Assembly: GCF_028372415.1 (NCBI RefSeq)
Contig: NC_092872.1
Coordinates: 90,316,575 to 90,380,574 of the forward strand
Direction of reading: 5' to 3'
DNA from: Notamacropus eugenii
Lineage: Eukaryota > Chordata > Mammalia > Diprotodontia > Macropodidae
Length of the DNA: 64,000 nucleotides
Under the pieces are notes generated by a model, which had not been told where the DNA came from, did no database searches, and worked only from the letters and a program-made list of their open reading frames with translations. Made by a program: the position numbers and the translations under genes. Shown piece by piece: positions 24,346 to 35,255 of this stretch; within the stretch, counting starts at the first letter, position 1, and each line of letters begins with the position of its first letter.

Positions 24346-24710
24346 AGGATTTGGAGGTTGTCTTAGTCAATGGGAGACTTTATACCATAGTGGGAAGAAT
24401 TGGATTTGGAATAAAGTAGCAATATCAACCACAGCTGCATATATCCCACAACACTTCCTAGCGCATAGGAACCAGACAAAAATGTAACTGGAAAATATTT
24501 AAATGAAATAATAATTAAAATAAATTTAAAAAAGATAAAACAGATATGATCAATATACAGCTGCAAAGATCTTGAGTTTGATACCACTGGATTAAAAGAC
24601 TCTAGTTCACATTCTAGTTCTTCTACTTACTACCTGTTTGATCTTAGGTTATTTCACCTCTTGGAGCCTCAGTTTCATTTTCTGTAAAAAATGCAGGGGA
24701 TTAGACTAGA

Positions 24711-24885
24711 TGACCTCTGGGGTCCCTTCCACCTCTAAGTCTATGACTCTGGACAAATGACCTCTGGAGTCCCTTCCAACTCTACACTATGACCCTGGGT
24801 AGATGACCTCTGGGGTCCCTTCTACCTCTAAGTCTATGACCCTGGGTAGATGACCTCTGGGGTCCCTTCCTAGACCTGTGATCCT
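24711..24885 (+). repeat. Tandem repeat, 46-47 bp unit, about four copies
   Basis: The block 'tgacctctggggtcccttcc' restarts at 24711, 24758, 24804 and 24851. The unit derives from the end of the SINE/MIR remnant just before it. Confidence 0.9.
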
Positions 24886-24889
24886 GACC

Positions 24890-25430
24890 TTCCTCTCAGT
24901 CTTAGGGTGAGGGGAGAGGGACAACACCCCTTGAAAGAACTAGATTTGGTCAGGGCAGGGGGTCACAAATAAACAGTTCAAATTAGAGATGGTGAAACTT
25001 CAGAAGGGAGGAGAGGATGCAGAGCTCTGGGGTCTTGTTACCGTATTGGCCAAAAAACCTTGAATCAGGAGAAAACTGTGGTTCTCAAAGCGTTGAAATC
25101 CTTCTCCATTGCTCCAGCTCCTAGGCCAAAAGCCACCCCCTTTTACTCTCCCTCCTGAGATGGCCACCCAGAGCACTACTGTCTGCCTCAAAGCCAGTGC
25201 CGGCTGCTCTGGGTTGTACCTAGAGCGGTCTGAAGGGCTGTGCCTCCAGACAAGTGCACACATGCCTGGCATACACACAAGCACGTTTAGAGCTGTGGTA
25301 TTTGCCTTTCTTTCTCATATGCCCTTTATATACCCTCATATGCCCCTGTGGCGTTACACACAGACTCCACAGCATTTGCCCAACACGGTGGATACCCTCT
25401 TTAACATTAGTGCCATCTCTCTGAGAACGC
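24890..25430. other. No recognised feature
   Basis: Repeat-poor intronic sequence. No exon supported. Confidence 0.35.
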
Positions 25431-25592
25431 CCCAATTTATCCTGTATATATCGTGTTTGTCCATATTTGTTTGTACGTCGTCTCCCCCCATTAGGCTGTG
25501 AGTTCCTTGAGGACAAGGGCCAAGTTTCTGGCCTTTGGATGCTTAGTGCTTAGCACAGTTCATGGCATATGGCAATAGTTTGATAAGTGCTT
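25430..25592 (+). mobile_element. L2 LINE 3' end
   Basis: It has 'gtacgtcgtctccccccatt', 'gagttccttgaggacaaggg' and 'gcttagtgcttagcacagtt'. It runs into a CA-rich tract. Confidence 0.75.
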
Positions 25593-25854
25593 TTTGACTT
25601 CACACACACACACACACACATACACACACACACACACACAAACACACATACACACAGACACAGTCACATACACACTTTGACACACTCACACAGACACACA
25701 CTCACAAACACACACACACACACACATACACACACACACACCTGTGTTGTTTTTCACATGTACCCCCATACACACACACACACCTGTGTTGTTTTTCACA
25801 TGTACCCCCCATACACACACACACACACCTGTGTTGTTTTTCACATGTACCCCC

Positions 25855-25899
<45 letters not shown>
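25593..25899. repeat. CA-rich microsatellite with embedded minisatellite
   Basis: CA runs contain three copies of a unit starting 'cctgtgttgtttttcacatg' at 25741, 25783 and 25828 (unit lengths 42 and 45 bp). All long ORFs here are low-complexity artefacts. Confidence 0.95.
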
Positions 25900-26935
25900 C
25901 TCTTCTGTTTTGGATAATTTAACTGTCCACACTTGCATGCAGGTATCCACCTGGGAGTATGCTGCCCAACCCTCCCCAGACCTCAGGTGATATGTTTCCA
26001 GGGAAGTGGTTAAGCTAATTCTGTAACTCCTGGCTTAGGTCCCCATTTCCTTTGAAACACTGTCTTTCAGAGACATACAAAGATGAGGATTTTTAAAAAA
26101 GAAAGTAAGAAAGAAAGAAAGAAAAGCCTCCCAGGCAAGCACCTCGGGAGACAGAGCAGAAACCTTTTTGTAAGTCACTCGTTCCCCTGGCACGTGCTCC
26201 TTCCTTGCTGGCAGAGGCAGGGCCATGCTGGGGTGGTTGGGCCTGGATTGGTAGAGGAGATCACCCGATGGGAGGAGCACTGCCCTCACCCACACCAAAC
26301 TTCTGCACAGACAGAGACTCAGGACCTGGCCTGGGAGAAGCTCTCCCACTATGGAGGCCCTGGGCTCCTGAAACTGAGAGACAGGGACATCTGAGGGAGG
26401 CCTTTAGCCAACACTCTGGCACCCTGCCCTTCCAGGAAACAGACAGGAGCTTGGACTGCCTGTTTTTCTCCATTTCGCCTGCCCTGCCCAAGCAGAGGGG
26501 ATTCTCTATAACTCCTGGAGAGGGTGGTCCACCAGCCTTAATCCTTTTACCAGGGTCAGCTTCCACCGTGTTCAAATCAACCTCTGCAATGGCTTAAAAG
26601 ATTTTTTCCCTTCTTCACCAAATCTAATTTTCTTTCTTCCCATACACAATGCTCTTTCCTCTAGCAAAGAAACAGGTTGCCTTAAAACAAACAGCTCCAC
26701 CCTCCATCCAATCCCCAAGGACAGTTAGTGAGAGGACAAAAGACCTTCCCCCTTGGTCAGACACCCAAAGCTCTGAGACCACCAGTCTGCTACTACTGGG
26801 GAGTCTGGGATTCTTTTCTGTTGTCCTTCCCTAACTCTTTGCCTGCTTGAGGATGCAGGTATCTGAGCTCAGCAGGCTATAGAGTCTGCATTCAAGGAAG
26901 ATTCATCGCCACTCACGAGCATCATCGTCTAGTAC
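25900..26935. other. Repeat-poor stretch, no gene recognised
   Basis: It includes a short GAAA run at 26101-26125. Overlapping ORFs of about 100-130 codons lie on both strands at 26035-26597 in GC-richer DNA, with no family resemblance. Confidence 0.4.
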
Positions 26936-26937
26936 AG

Positions 26938-27112
26938 GGGTCCTTAACCTGGGTTCTGTGATTTGTATTTTGGTAAATGTGATTTCAGTCAAACAGGTTT
27001 CTTTGTAATCCTATGCACTTTATTTTATGGATTTAAAAGCATCATTCTGAGAAGAGATCCACAGGTTTCACCAGACTCCCAAAGAATTCCATGTAGCATG
27101 CAGCTTTAGCAA
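26938..27112 (+). mobile_element. hAT-type DNA transposon fragment
   Basis: It starts 'caggggtccttaacctgggt' (terminal repeat) and has 'tgagaagagatccacaggtt' and 'caccagactcccaaagaatt'. The right terminal repeat is not seen. Confidence 0.65.
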
Positions 27113-27329
27113 TAGGTTTATGTAGAGAGGGCATGTTTCTCCATTTTTCAAGTTTACCCAGCTTGTCCCCTGTAAGTACATGCATTTTCTCATATTTCAG
27201 CCTCACACTAGCTGCCACCAAAAGGGTCAGAAGCCAGAGTCACTATAATCAATTCATAAGCAGTGTTTTGCTTTCTTTTTATTCTTACCACCATGCCTGG
27301 CTTATACTCTTAAATAAAGAAATGCTTGC

Positions 27330-27930
27330 TCATTGATAAGCACCAAGTGCCTACCGTGCACCAGGACTGTGCCATGTGATGAGAATACACATGGAAGGTC
27401 GACATTCTATTGGGAGGCACATACGACTTGTTCTCAAAGAAGATATTCAGGATCTGTTTTTTAAAATACACAGTAACAAGGACCCTAGTACCTAGGAAAA
27501 TCAAGAAAGACAAACTGAAGGAAGTAGAGATACTTGACGTGATCTCTGCAGGAAGCTAGAGTCTAAGAAACTGAGGTTGACAGGAAGAGCATCCCCCACC
27601 TGGGAGATAGCCTAGGCAAAGGCAGTAGGCAAAAGGTCCTGTCAGGAAACAGCAGCAGGTCAGCCAGTTTGGCTGGTGCATAGGAGTGCTTGAGGTGGAC
27701 AATGCATCATCAGATAGTAAAGATAGGCTGGAACCAGACTGTGAAGAGCTTTAAATGCTAGCCAGAGGAGTCTAGGCTTTCTCCTACTGGCAATGGAGTA
27801 CCCCTGAACCTTCTTGGGGACGGGAGTGATTAGTCAGATCTGTCCTTTAAGGTTATCAGTTTGACAGCTGTGCTGGGAATGTATTGAAGGGAGAGAGAGA
27901 GAATGTCTCCCTCCCATTTATGAGGGACAT
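27330..27930 (+). repeat. Copy of the ancient repeat family
   Basis: It has 'gtgcctaccgtgcaccagga', 'cattctattgggaggcacat', 'ggctggaaccagactgtgaa' and 'tgctgggaatgtattgaagg'. Confidence 0.6.
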
Positions 27931-28084
27931 CAAGTCCCCTTTTTAAGAATCAGGACAGGTTCAACACTGTTCCTTACATACAGATCAGGGAAAACCAGCA
28001 AGTGTTCATCATCTTCCCTACCTATGTGCCAAATTTGATAGGAAGGAAAAGGCTTGTAATCTTCACTTTCATTTGACTTAAAAA

Positions 28085-28415
28085 CCTTAACATTTATTAA
28101 ATGCTTCTTGCATACAGAGGAAAGATATACATTTAGACAAAACACAGTCCTTGCCTTCATAAAAATTGCAGTCTTGTAAGGAAATAAATCCCAAACACAG
28201 GTAACTGTAATATATAATAAAACATGCTAAATGTATTAGAGAGGTGAAACACAAAACATTATGTGAGGTTTGGCAGGGGGGGAAGTCTGCCACCATCATC
28301 TATGGGTTGGGGAGGGGGAATCAAAGAAGACTGTGGAATCAGAGAGCATGTGAATTGAGTTGGCTAGAAATTCAACAGGCAAAGAGAGGAAGAAAGGGAT
28401 TTCCAGTATAGGTAG
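28085..28415 (+). repeat. Copy of the ancient repeat family head
   Basis: It has 'aacatttattaaatgcttct', 'cacagtccttgccttcataa' and 'gaaagggatttccagtatag'. Confidence 0.55.
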
Positions 28416-28436
28416 CCTTGGCATGCCATTTTTTAA

Positions 28437-29005
28437 AGGTTGCCAAGCTTCCATTTGAATTGTCTTAGATTCTGAAGGTCACCTGGCAAGATAATAACAT
28501 ACCAGACACTGAGGTCCTTTCTCAAACTAAACTGTCAAGCACTCAAACTTTGCTTCAGAGAATACAACTCCAATAGACTGGCTACATTGTTCAAATGCAA
28601 AACATATTCTCGCTCAAAGGACTATTTTATGGAGAATTCACACAGGGCAAGTGTTCACATGGTGGTCAGAGGAAGTGATACAAGGACACTCTCAAGGTCT
28701 TTCTTAAGAACTTTGGAATTGTGTGACATGGGAAACACTGGCAAAGGACCACCAAGCATGATGTGCCCACATGCTCTGTGAGCAAAGCAAAATTGAAGTA
28801 GCTCAAAAGAATTTCCAGATGCACAAATTTAGAGAATCCATCATAAGTGTTCACACAGGCTATTTGTGCCTAATCTGTGGTACAGCATTCTGAGCACATA
28901 TCAGTCTAATCAGCCACAGTCAGACACATTAACTTGACTCTAACCTAGTGATGTCATTTTAGTGCTCTTCTAGAACAAAGGACAACCATCAACCAACCAG
29001 TGGCT
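28437..29005 (+). mobile_element. RTE LINE 3' end, uninverted
   Basis: It contains the last part of an RTE ORF and its tail: 'ttatggagaattcacacagg', 'gacactctcaaggtctttct', 'gctctgtgagcaaagcaaaa', then 'aaaggacaaccatcaaccaa'. Its final coding part reads C-L-I-C then 12 residues (one a stop) then H-S-Q-T-H, a C2H2 zinc-finger spacing. The frame is broken by stops. Confidence 0.75.
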
Positions 29006-29029
29006 ACATGCAATGGTACTACCCAACTC

Positions 29030-29490
29030 TATTAGACATTATAAATAGATGGAGGAGGAGAGTTCATCATTTAACTCTGAATGTAGAGAAATCCTTATAG
29101 TGAGGGTTAAGGGTGGCAGGAGACAAGGAAGAGCATGAGATGATGACAAGGCTAAATTATGAGAATCAGCATAGAAACTCAAAGAGGTCATCAATAGCTT
29201 CAGGAAAGAGTAGCAAGATACAGTTAAATCCTGGAAGTGCTGTCCTAATACTGAACATTTTAAACACCATGGAGCTGGACAACACTAACCTTTTTCCTTG
29301 CTTATGTGTTTTTATTTTCTACAGGATTTTACTTCCCTTTTTTATAACAGATGTCAGAGGTAAAAAGAGGATGAATTTTACAGAAATTCACTCTGCATCC
29401 AACTGTGTTAGAATGAGCCAATTCCCCAAAACAAATAGACCTTTTATTACTTAGGTCTAACATTTTTCCCAACCAAACTCAAAACTCATC
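29030..29490. other. No recognised feature
   Basis: A 113-codon plus-strand ORF at 29113-29454 has no recognisable family and is probably chance. Confidence 0.35.
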
Positions 29491-29494
29491 CAGA

Positions 29495-29695
29495 ACTTAG
29501 CCCAATGCCTGGCACATAGTAGGTACTTCATAAATATTTATTAACTGACTGGTTGGGCCATCTCCAGTCATCCTGCAACCTCTTCATTTTAGAGATGAGA
29601 AGACTGAAGCCCAAGGGCCTTAGTGACTTGTCCAAGGTCACATAGGAAATAAGTGGCAGAAACTAGATTGAATCCAGATGCTCTGACTCCATAAC
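29495..29695 (+). mobile_element. L2 3' terminus followed by MIR tail
   Basis: 'cccaatgcctggcacatagt' and 'ttattaactgactggttggg' are an L2 end. 'agtgacttgtccaaggtcac' and 'ttgaatccagatgctctgac' are a MIR tail. Confidence 0.6.
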
Positions 29696-29699
29696 CATT

Positions 29700-31000
29700 G
29701 GTTTGTTGTTTTTTCTTTTTCAGTGAAATAATATTGAACTGCATTCATACATAGAAATTTGTTCAACTTTCCCCAATCAGTGAACACCTACATTATTTCT
29801 AGTTCTAGCACAAAAAGTACTGCTCAAAACATTTTTGTTTGTATAAGACTTTCCTTTATGTCTTTGATTTCCTTAGTGTATGTTCCAATAGTTATAACAC
29901 TAGGTCAAGGGGAATGTCTGGTTGCTGACTTTTAAAAATTATAATTTGTAACTGTTTTTTGGAATGGTTGGCCCAATTCTCTTCTTTTTGAACAATGCAT
30001 TACTTCTATTCTGACAGCCTCTCTAATATTTATCATTTTTATCTCTTGACATCTATAGTAGGAAGCACAACCAGGATGGCCTGGGTTCTTTGATCTGCTT
30101 TATAAAGGAAAGACAGCTTCAAAGGGGTTAACAATCTTTCTTTAATTAAACTTACATAAGCCATTCACTAGTTCAGGAGAAAGGTTAACACCCTGAATGT
30201 GGAAAAAATGCAAACAGAGAAAATACAAGCAGAGAAATTAGCACAAAGATCAACAGACAGGGCTCCAACTGTCTGAACAAAATAATACAATTACCTACAT
30301 ACAACAAGGATGGCAGAGCACCAACAATATTGGAGTAGGCACGGGGGCTCTTAACAAATGGCTACTCAGAGTCCCATCCAGGGAATCAAAAAGGTTCTTC
30401 TCATAAGTGAACCCCTAAAGCAAAATGCCAGTGTACCAGAATATATAACAAACACTTGTCCCCTGATTGGCTTAAAACCAGTATGCAAGAAACCTACATG
30501 ACTCAGTATAACTGTGAATTATCAGGGTTCAAAGGAGATCAATCCTTCAAACATTTTCAATGAGCTTGGGAAACTGAACTCCCAAAAAGAAAACAACAAA
30601 ATAATTCCACTTTGCTTGGGCTTACAACATCTTTGTTAATTTGATGGGTATATAGTGAAAACTTAAGTTATTTTCACTTACATATCTCTAAGTATTAGTG
30701 GTTTGGAGGATTCCTTTATGTGGTTGTTGCTTATTTATATTTCTTCTTTTGAAAAGTGTTCATATCTTTTAAGGAATGGCTCTTATTCCTACTCTGTGGT
30801 CCTATAAATCTTAGTTATCAGACCTTTATCAGAGATATTTTGCTACAAAAATTTTTCTAATTAACAGTGTCTTTTCTTCTTCTAGGAATGTTGATTTTTT
30901 TTTTATTTTGAAAATTCCATATAACTGAAATTGTCTATTTTAGATTTTGTGATCATCTCTATCCCTTATTTGGTTAAGACTTCTTCCCCTTACCAGTTCT
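29700..31000 (-). mobile_element. Old L1 ORF2 3' part, split by an LTR
   Basis: Both halves are the reverse complement of a marsupial L1 ORF2 end. The left half has 'caatcagtgaacacctacat' and 'tttttggaatggttggccca'. The right half has 'ttaatttgatgggtatatag', 'cttttgaaaagtgttcatat' and 'agacctttatcagagatatt'. The two halves join once the insert at 30055-30626 is removed. Confidence 0.75.
30055..30626 (-). mobile_element. Solo-LTR-like insertion (endogenous retrovirus type)
   Basis: A 572-bp block interrupts the old L1 and is flanked by a perfect 6-bp direct repeat, acatct, at 30049-30054 and 30627-30632. Read on the minus strand it begins TGTAAGC. It has a CCAAT motif, and near the end AATTAAA followed by TTTATAAAG. 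It ends in AT rather than the canonical CA, so the call is tentative. No retroviral coding sequence is present. Confidence 0.6.
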
Positions 31001-31014
31001 ATGTAGGAATGAAT

Positions 31015-31890
31015 GAAGGAAATAAGTATTTCTTAAGTATCTGCTATGTGCTAGGCACTGTGCTAAGTACTTTAAAAACAGAGTTGATCCTTGTCATTCA
31101 AGTAGTTGTGTTCTATAAAGTTTTAAGAACAATGAATTAGCACATGCTGAACCTTGAGAAAATAAAGGGTTAGGTTCCTGTGGGTCTCTGGCCATATTTA
31201 CTTTAGCCCTTTCCCCAATGGCCTCCTATACAGTTAGGTGGATTTCCTCTCCCTTTTTCTCTGATTCATTAACATTGATCTCATGGCTAACAACACTATA
31301 ACTCATGCCTAAAAGAAGTTTATCTAACACATGTATTTTCTCTGTAAGGCATATCATTGCCTTCTTAGGCTTAGGAACACCAGCTAGCCCTTCAGCATTA
31401 GAATTATGGGTGAAATCACCAACAAAATGGCAAAATCACCAACAGAAATGTGAAAAAATGTGATACTTGCTAGATTGCAAAAAGGACATTTAGTTATGAG
31501 AGCTAAAACAAAAAGGCAGAGCATATTCTTCTTCAGTGTCAGCAGGGCATGTGGGCATCAAGAGACTCAAATTTTTCTTCACCAAATCACCATGAAAGCA
31601 GCATGAGTATTAATTTCATGGTTATGAACAAATTTGAGTGGGTAGATGAATTCCCAAATATCAAATCTGTGAATAATGAGGATCAACTATATTACCTCAT
31701 TTGATCTTCATAAATAATTCTGAAAGGCAGATGATATCAAATATTTGCGTTTTACATTTGAGGAAACTGAGGCAGGCAAAGGTTAAGTGATTTGCCTAGG
31801 GTCACACAATTAGGAAATTCCTGAGGCCAGATTTGAACTCAGGTTTTTCTGACTCCTGGATCAATGATTTATCTGATGTGCCACCTGGAT
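31015..31890 (+). mobile_element. MIR SINE split by a DNA transposon
   Basis: The MIR head 'ctgctatgtgctaggcactg' is at about 31040. Its continuation 'attacctcatttgatcttca' and tail 'gggtcacacaattaggaaat' are at 31690-31890. The insert lies between. Confidence 0.7.
31083..31690 (+). mobile_element. Tigger/mariner-like non-autonomous DNA transposon
   Basis: It starts 'agttgatccttgtcattca' and ends with the near inverse 'gtgaataatgaggatcaact', giving imperfect terminal inverted repeats of about 19 bp. It sits inside a MIR. No transposase ORF is seen. Confidence 0.65.
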
Positions 31891-31937
31891 ACCTAGATGT
31901 AAAATACTTTCAATCTAATGTCATTTTAATATTTAGG

Positions 31938-33843
31938 GGTGGAGCCAAGATGGCAGAGTAGAAAGACGCACATACACATAGCTCCGAACCCACAACCCAT
32001 AGAACGGCTACAGGGGAGTAACTCACGGCGAATTCTGCACCCAGACGCCACGGAATATTGGAGCGAGGGAGATTTCTGTTCCGGAGAGACCTGCAAATCT
32101 CTCTCGGGGGGTCCTTCACGCTGCGGACTGGGCGCCGGGACTGGGAGCTGCGTGCAGCCTTGCTGCAGTCGCGGCACCGAGAGGAAAAGATCCGAGAGGG
32201 CTTCAGGGACGGGATCTCCAGCGGCCACGCGGGTCCCTCCACCCACAGAGGGACCTGCAAACCTCTCGCCAAAGGTCTGTCGCTCTGCAGATGCGGAGCC
32301 CAGCCCAGACCTGCCGCGGCCACGGCACCAAGAGGTACAGATCCGAGCAGGCTTCAGGGACAGGATCTCCAGCGGCCGCACAAGTCCCTCCACCCACAGG
32401 TGACGGGGGTCAGTGAGAGAGTCTCTTTGGTGGGTCGAGAGGGGAGTGGGGTGCCCCCATAACTCAGGCCCCCCCCCTGGGAGGTAGAAGCTGAGAGGCG
32501 GCTGCAGACAGGGGCTCCCCAAGGGGGCAGGAGCCTGGATCCATTGTGGAAGGTCTGTGCATAAACCCCCTGAGGGAACTCAGCCTGAGAGGCGGCCCTG
32601 CCCCCACCTGAGCATCTGAACTTAATCTCACACTGAATAGCAGCCCTGCCCCCGCCAAAAGCCCTAAGGCTGGAAGCAGCATTTGAATCTCAGACCCCAA
32701 ATGCTGGCTGGGAGGATCAGGAGGCGAGGTGGGTGTGAGGAGAATATTCAGAGGTCAAGTCACTGGCTGGGAAAATGCCCAGAAAAGGGAAAAGAAATAA
32801 GACTATAGAAGGTTACTTTCTTGGTGAACAGGCATTTCCTCCCTTCCTTTCTGATGAGGAAGAACAATGCTTACCATCAGGCAAAGACACAGAAATCAAG
32901 GCTTCTGTGTCCCAGCCCACCCAATGGGCTCAGGCCATGGAAGAGCTCAAAAAGAATTTTGAAAATCAAGTTAGAGAGGTAGAGGAAAAGCTGGGAAGAG
33001 AAATGAGAGACATGAAGTCAAAGCATGAACAGCAGATCAGTTCTGCTAAAGGAGACCCAAAAAAATGTTGAAGAAAATAACACCTTGAAAACTAGCCTAA
33101 CTCAATTGACAAAAGAGGTTCAAAAAGCCAATGAGGAGAAGAATGCTTTCAAAAGCAGAATTAGACAGATGGAAAAGGAGATTCAAAAGCTCACTGAAGA
33201 AAATAGTTCTTTCAAAATTGGAATGGCACAGATGGAGGCTAAGGACTTTATGAGAAATCAAGAAATCACAGAACAAAGCCAGAAGAATGGAAAAATGGAA
33301 GATAATGTGAAATATCTCATTGGAAAAACAACTGACCTGGAAAATAGATTCAGGAGAGACAATTTAAAAATTATGGGCCTACCTGAAAGCCATGATCAAA
33401 AGAAGAGCCTAGACATCATCTTTCATGAAATTATCAAGGAAAACTGCCCTGAGATTCTAGAACCAGAGGGCAAAATAAATATTCAAGGAATCCACAGAAC
33501 ACCGCATGAAAGAGATCCAAAAAGAGAAACTCCTAGGAACATTGTGGCCAAATTCCAGAGTTCCCAGGTCAAGGAGAAAATATTGCAAGCAGCTAGAAAG
33601 AAACAATTCAAGTATTGTGGAAATACAATCAGGATAACACATGATCTAGCAGCCTCTACATTAAGGGATCGAAGGGCATGGAATATGATATTCCAGAAGT
33701 CAAAGGAACTAGGACTAAAACCAAGAATCACCTACCCAGCAAAACTGAGTATAATACTTCAGGGGAAAAATTGGTCTTTCAATGAAATAGAGGATTTTCA
33801 AGCATTCTTGATGAAAAGACCAGAGCTGAAAAGAAAATTTGAC
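31938..33843 (+). mobile_element. 3'-truncated L1-type insertion (5' UTR plus ORF1)
   Basis: It starts at the L1 5' end 'gtggagccaagatggcagag', has a CpG-rich 5' UTR to about 32774, then ORF1. It stops abruptly inside the last codons of ORF1 with no 3' UTR, ORF2 or poly(A). The exact 13-bp repeat tttaatatttagg lies at 31925-31937 and 33844-33856. High CpG content and few lesions suggest it is much younger than the related element at 15304-17722. Confidence 0.82.
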
Positions 33844-33855
33844 TTTAATATTTAG
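32775..33855 (+). pseudogene. L1-type ORF1 (RNA-binding chaperone), one frameshift
   Basis: L1 ORF1p is a trimeric RNA-binding protein of the retrotransposition particle. The first frame starts MPRKGKRNKTIEGYF at 32775 and reaches a stop near 33071. The second, from about 33050 to 33855, continues KETQKNVEENN with a long coiled coil (KAFKSRIRQ-like heptads, EKEIQKLTEENSSF). An RRM-like core follows (RDNLKIMGLPESHDQKKSLD), then the C-terminal domain (VKEKILQAARKKQF, ITYPAKLSIILQGK). One indel near 33040-33055 shifts the frame. The terminal stop TAG comes from the target duplication, not the element. Confidence 0.85.
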
Positions 33856-33869
33856 GTAATACTTCACTT

Positions 33870-34220
33870 GAATAATCTGTTTTGTTAAATAGTACAAACT
33901 ACTGGCCTAGAATTATAGATTCTTTTAACAGGAAGGCAACATGATCATTCTTGTGTTTCAGTAATATAATTTGACCGTTTGTGACAGGTGGATTAGAATG
34001 AGTTGAGATTAGAATCAGAGAGATAATTGGAAGGTTATTGCAATAATTTAGGCAAGAGGTGAGAAGTTTCTAAATCTAAACCATGGTAGAGGGGAGAGGT
34101 GGGAGAGAAGATAAGGTAACAGATGTGAGAAATATTGTGTAGATAAAACAGATGATTTAGAACTGACTGAAGATTTTGAATGAGTGAGAGGGAAGAGTCA
34201 AGGATAAAATAATTCAATCT
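33870..34220 (+). repeat. Copy of the ancient repeat family
   Basis: It has 'ggaaggcaacatgatcattc', 'ggaaggttattgcaataatt' and 'gagagggaagagtcaaggat'. It follows the 3' target duplication. Confidence 0.5.
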
Positions 34221-34915
34221 CAAAAATTGAAATCAAGTAAGCTATAAAGGAATTACCAAATAAAAAATCCTTGGGACATCTGTGAATACTAGTGAATACT
34301 ATGAAATATTTAAAAAAGCAATTAATACTTGTGCCACAAAAAATCTCAAAAATAGAGAAAGAAGACACTCTCGAACTCCTTTTATGAGACAACTATGGTT
34401 CTGATACTCAATCTAGAACACAGAAAAGTATGCAGACCAATTTCACTAATAATATTGATTAAAAAGAGGTCTCAGCAAAAAGAATACAACAATATAAAAA
34501 AATCATGTAATCAAGGTGAATTCATACCAGGAATGCAAGAACAGTTCAGCATTAAGAAAATTATTAGCACCATTAATCATGTGATGTGATTAGAACTCGG
34601 ATTTTAATGGCATATAGAATTCTCAATGAGGGAATTCTTCTACCAAAGCAAATTGGTACCTTCCCTGTAATATATGACTTTAGAAAGATGCCTAAGGTCA
34701 CATAGACAATATGTGGTAGGACTTGAACTTGGGATGTCCCAACTCTGAGATCACTTCTATATGTATACTATGCTGCCTCTCGCTCATTATGTAAACAACA
34801 AAACTGAATAAGATTTTATCAATGGATAAACAAAAAAGTCTTTGAAAAGCACAATACTTAATTGCATCAAAGAGCCTTAAAAAGTATAGGCATAGAAAAG
34901 CCCATCTCCAATACA
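34221..34915 (+). mobile_element. Possible degraded L1 ORF2 piece
   Basis: 'ggtgaattcataccaggaat' and 'cagcattaagaaaattatta' resemble the L1 reverse-transcriptase region (GFIPGMQ). A clean frame is not visible. A MIR tail lies near 34690-34790. Confidence 0.45.
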
Positions 34916-35050
<135 letters not shown>

Positions 35051-35059
35051 TAAGAGTTA

Positions 35060-35255
35060 TCACCTATTTGCAATGTAGAAACATTGGAAGCTTTCCTATA
35101 ATAAATAGGGATAAAGCAAAGATAACCTTCCCACTATTACTTGACATAGCTCTATGAATGTTAGCTAAAAAAAAGAGACAAATTAAAGGCATACACATTA
35201 GCAAAGAAGAGAAATAATTATCCCTGGTTGCAGATTACCTGATGACCAGAGGCAG
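35060..35255 (+). mobile_element. L1 ORF2 remnant
   Basis: 'ataaatagggataaagcaaa', 'cccactattacttgacatag' and 'aaattaaaggcatacacatt' match the L1 RT region that normally follows the part at 34500. The microsatellite sits between them. Confidence 0.5.

Noticed and set aside
25593..25899. Possible CRISPR-like array (repeated units with spacers)
   Set aside because: Only three units, spacers are CA runs, and this is vertebrate nuclear DNA.
25587..25922. ORFs rich in His-Thr or Cys-Val
   Set aside because: They are CA repeat and its minisatellite read in frame.
26035..26597. Overlapping ORFs of 103-130 codons in GC-richer DNA
   Set aside because: Both strands are open at once, with no recognised motif, so composition explains them.
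31910..32522. Overlapping ORFs of 130-198 codons on both strands
   Set aside because: They lie in the GC-rich L1 5' UTR, where stop codons are scarce. No homology to known proteins is seen.
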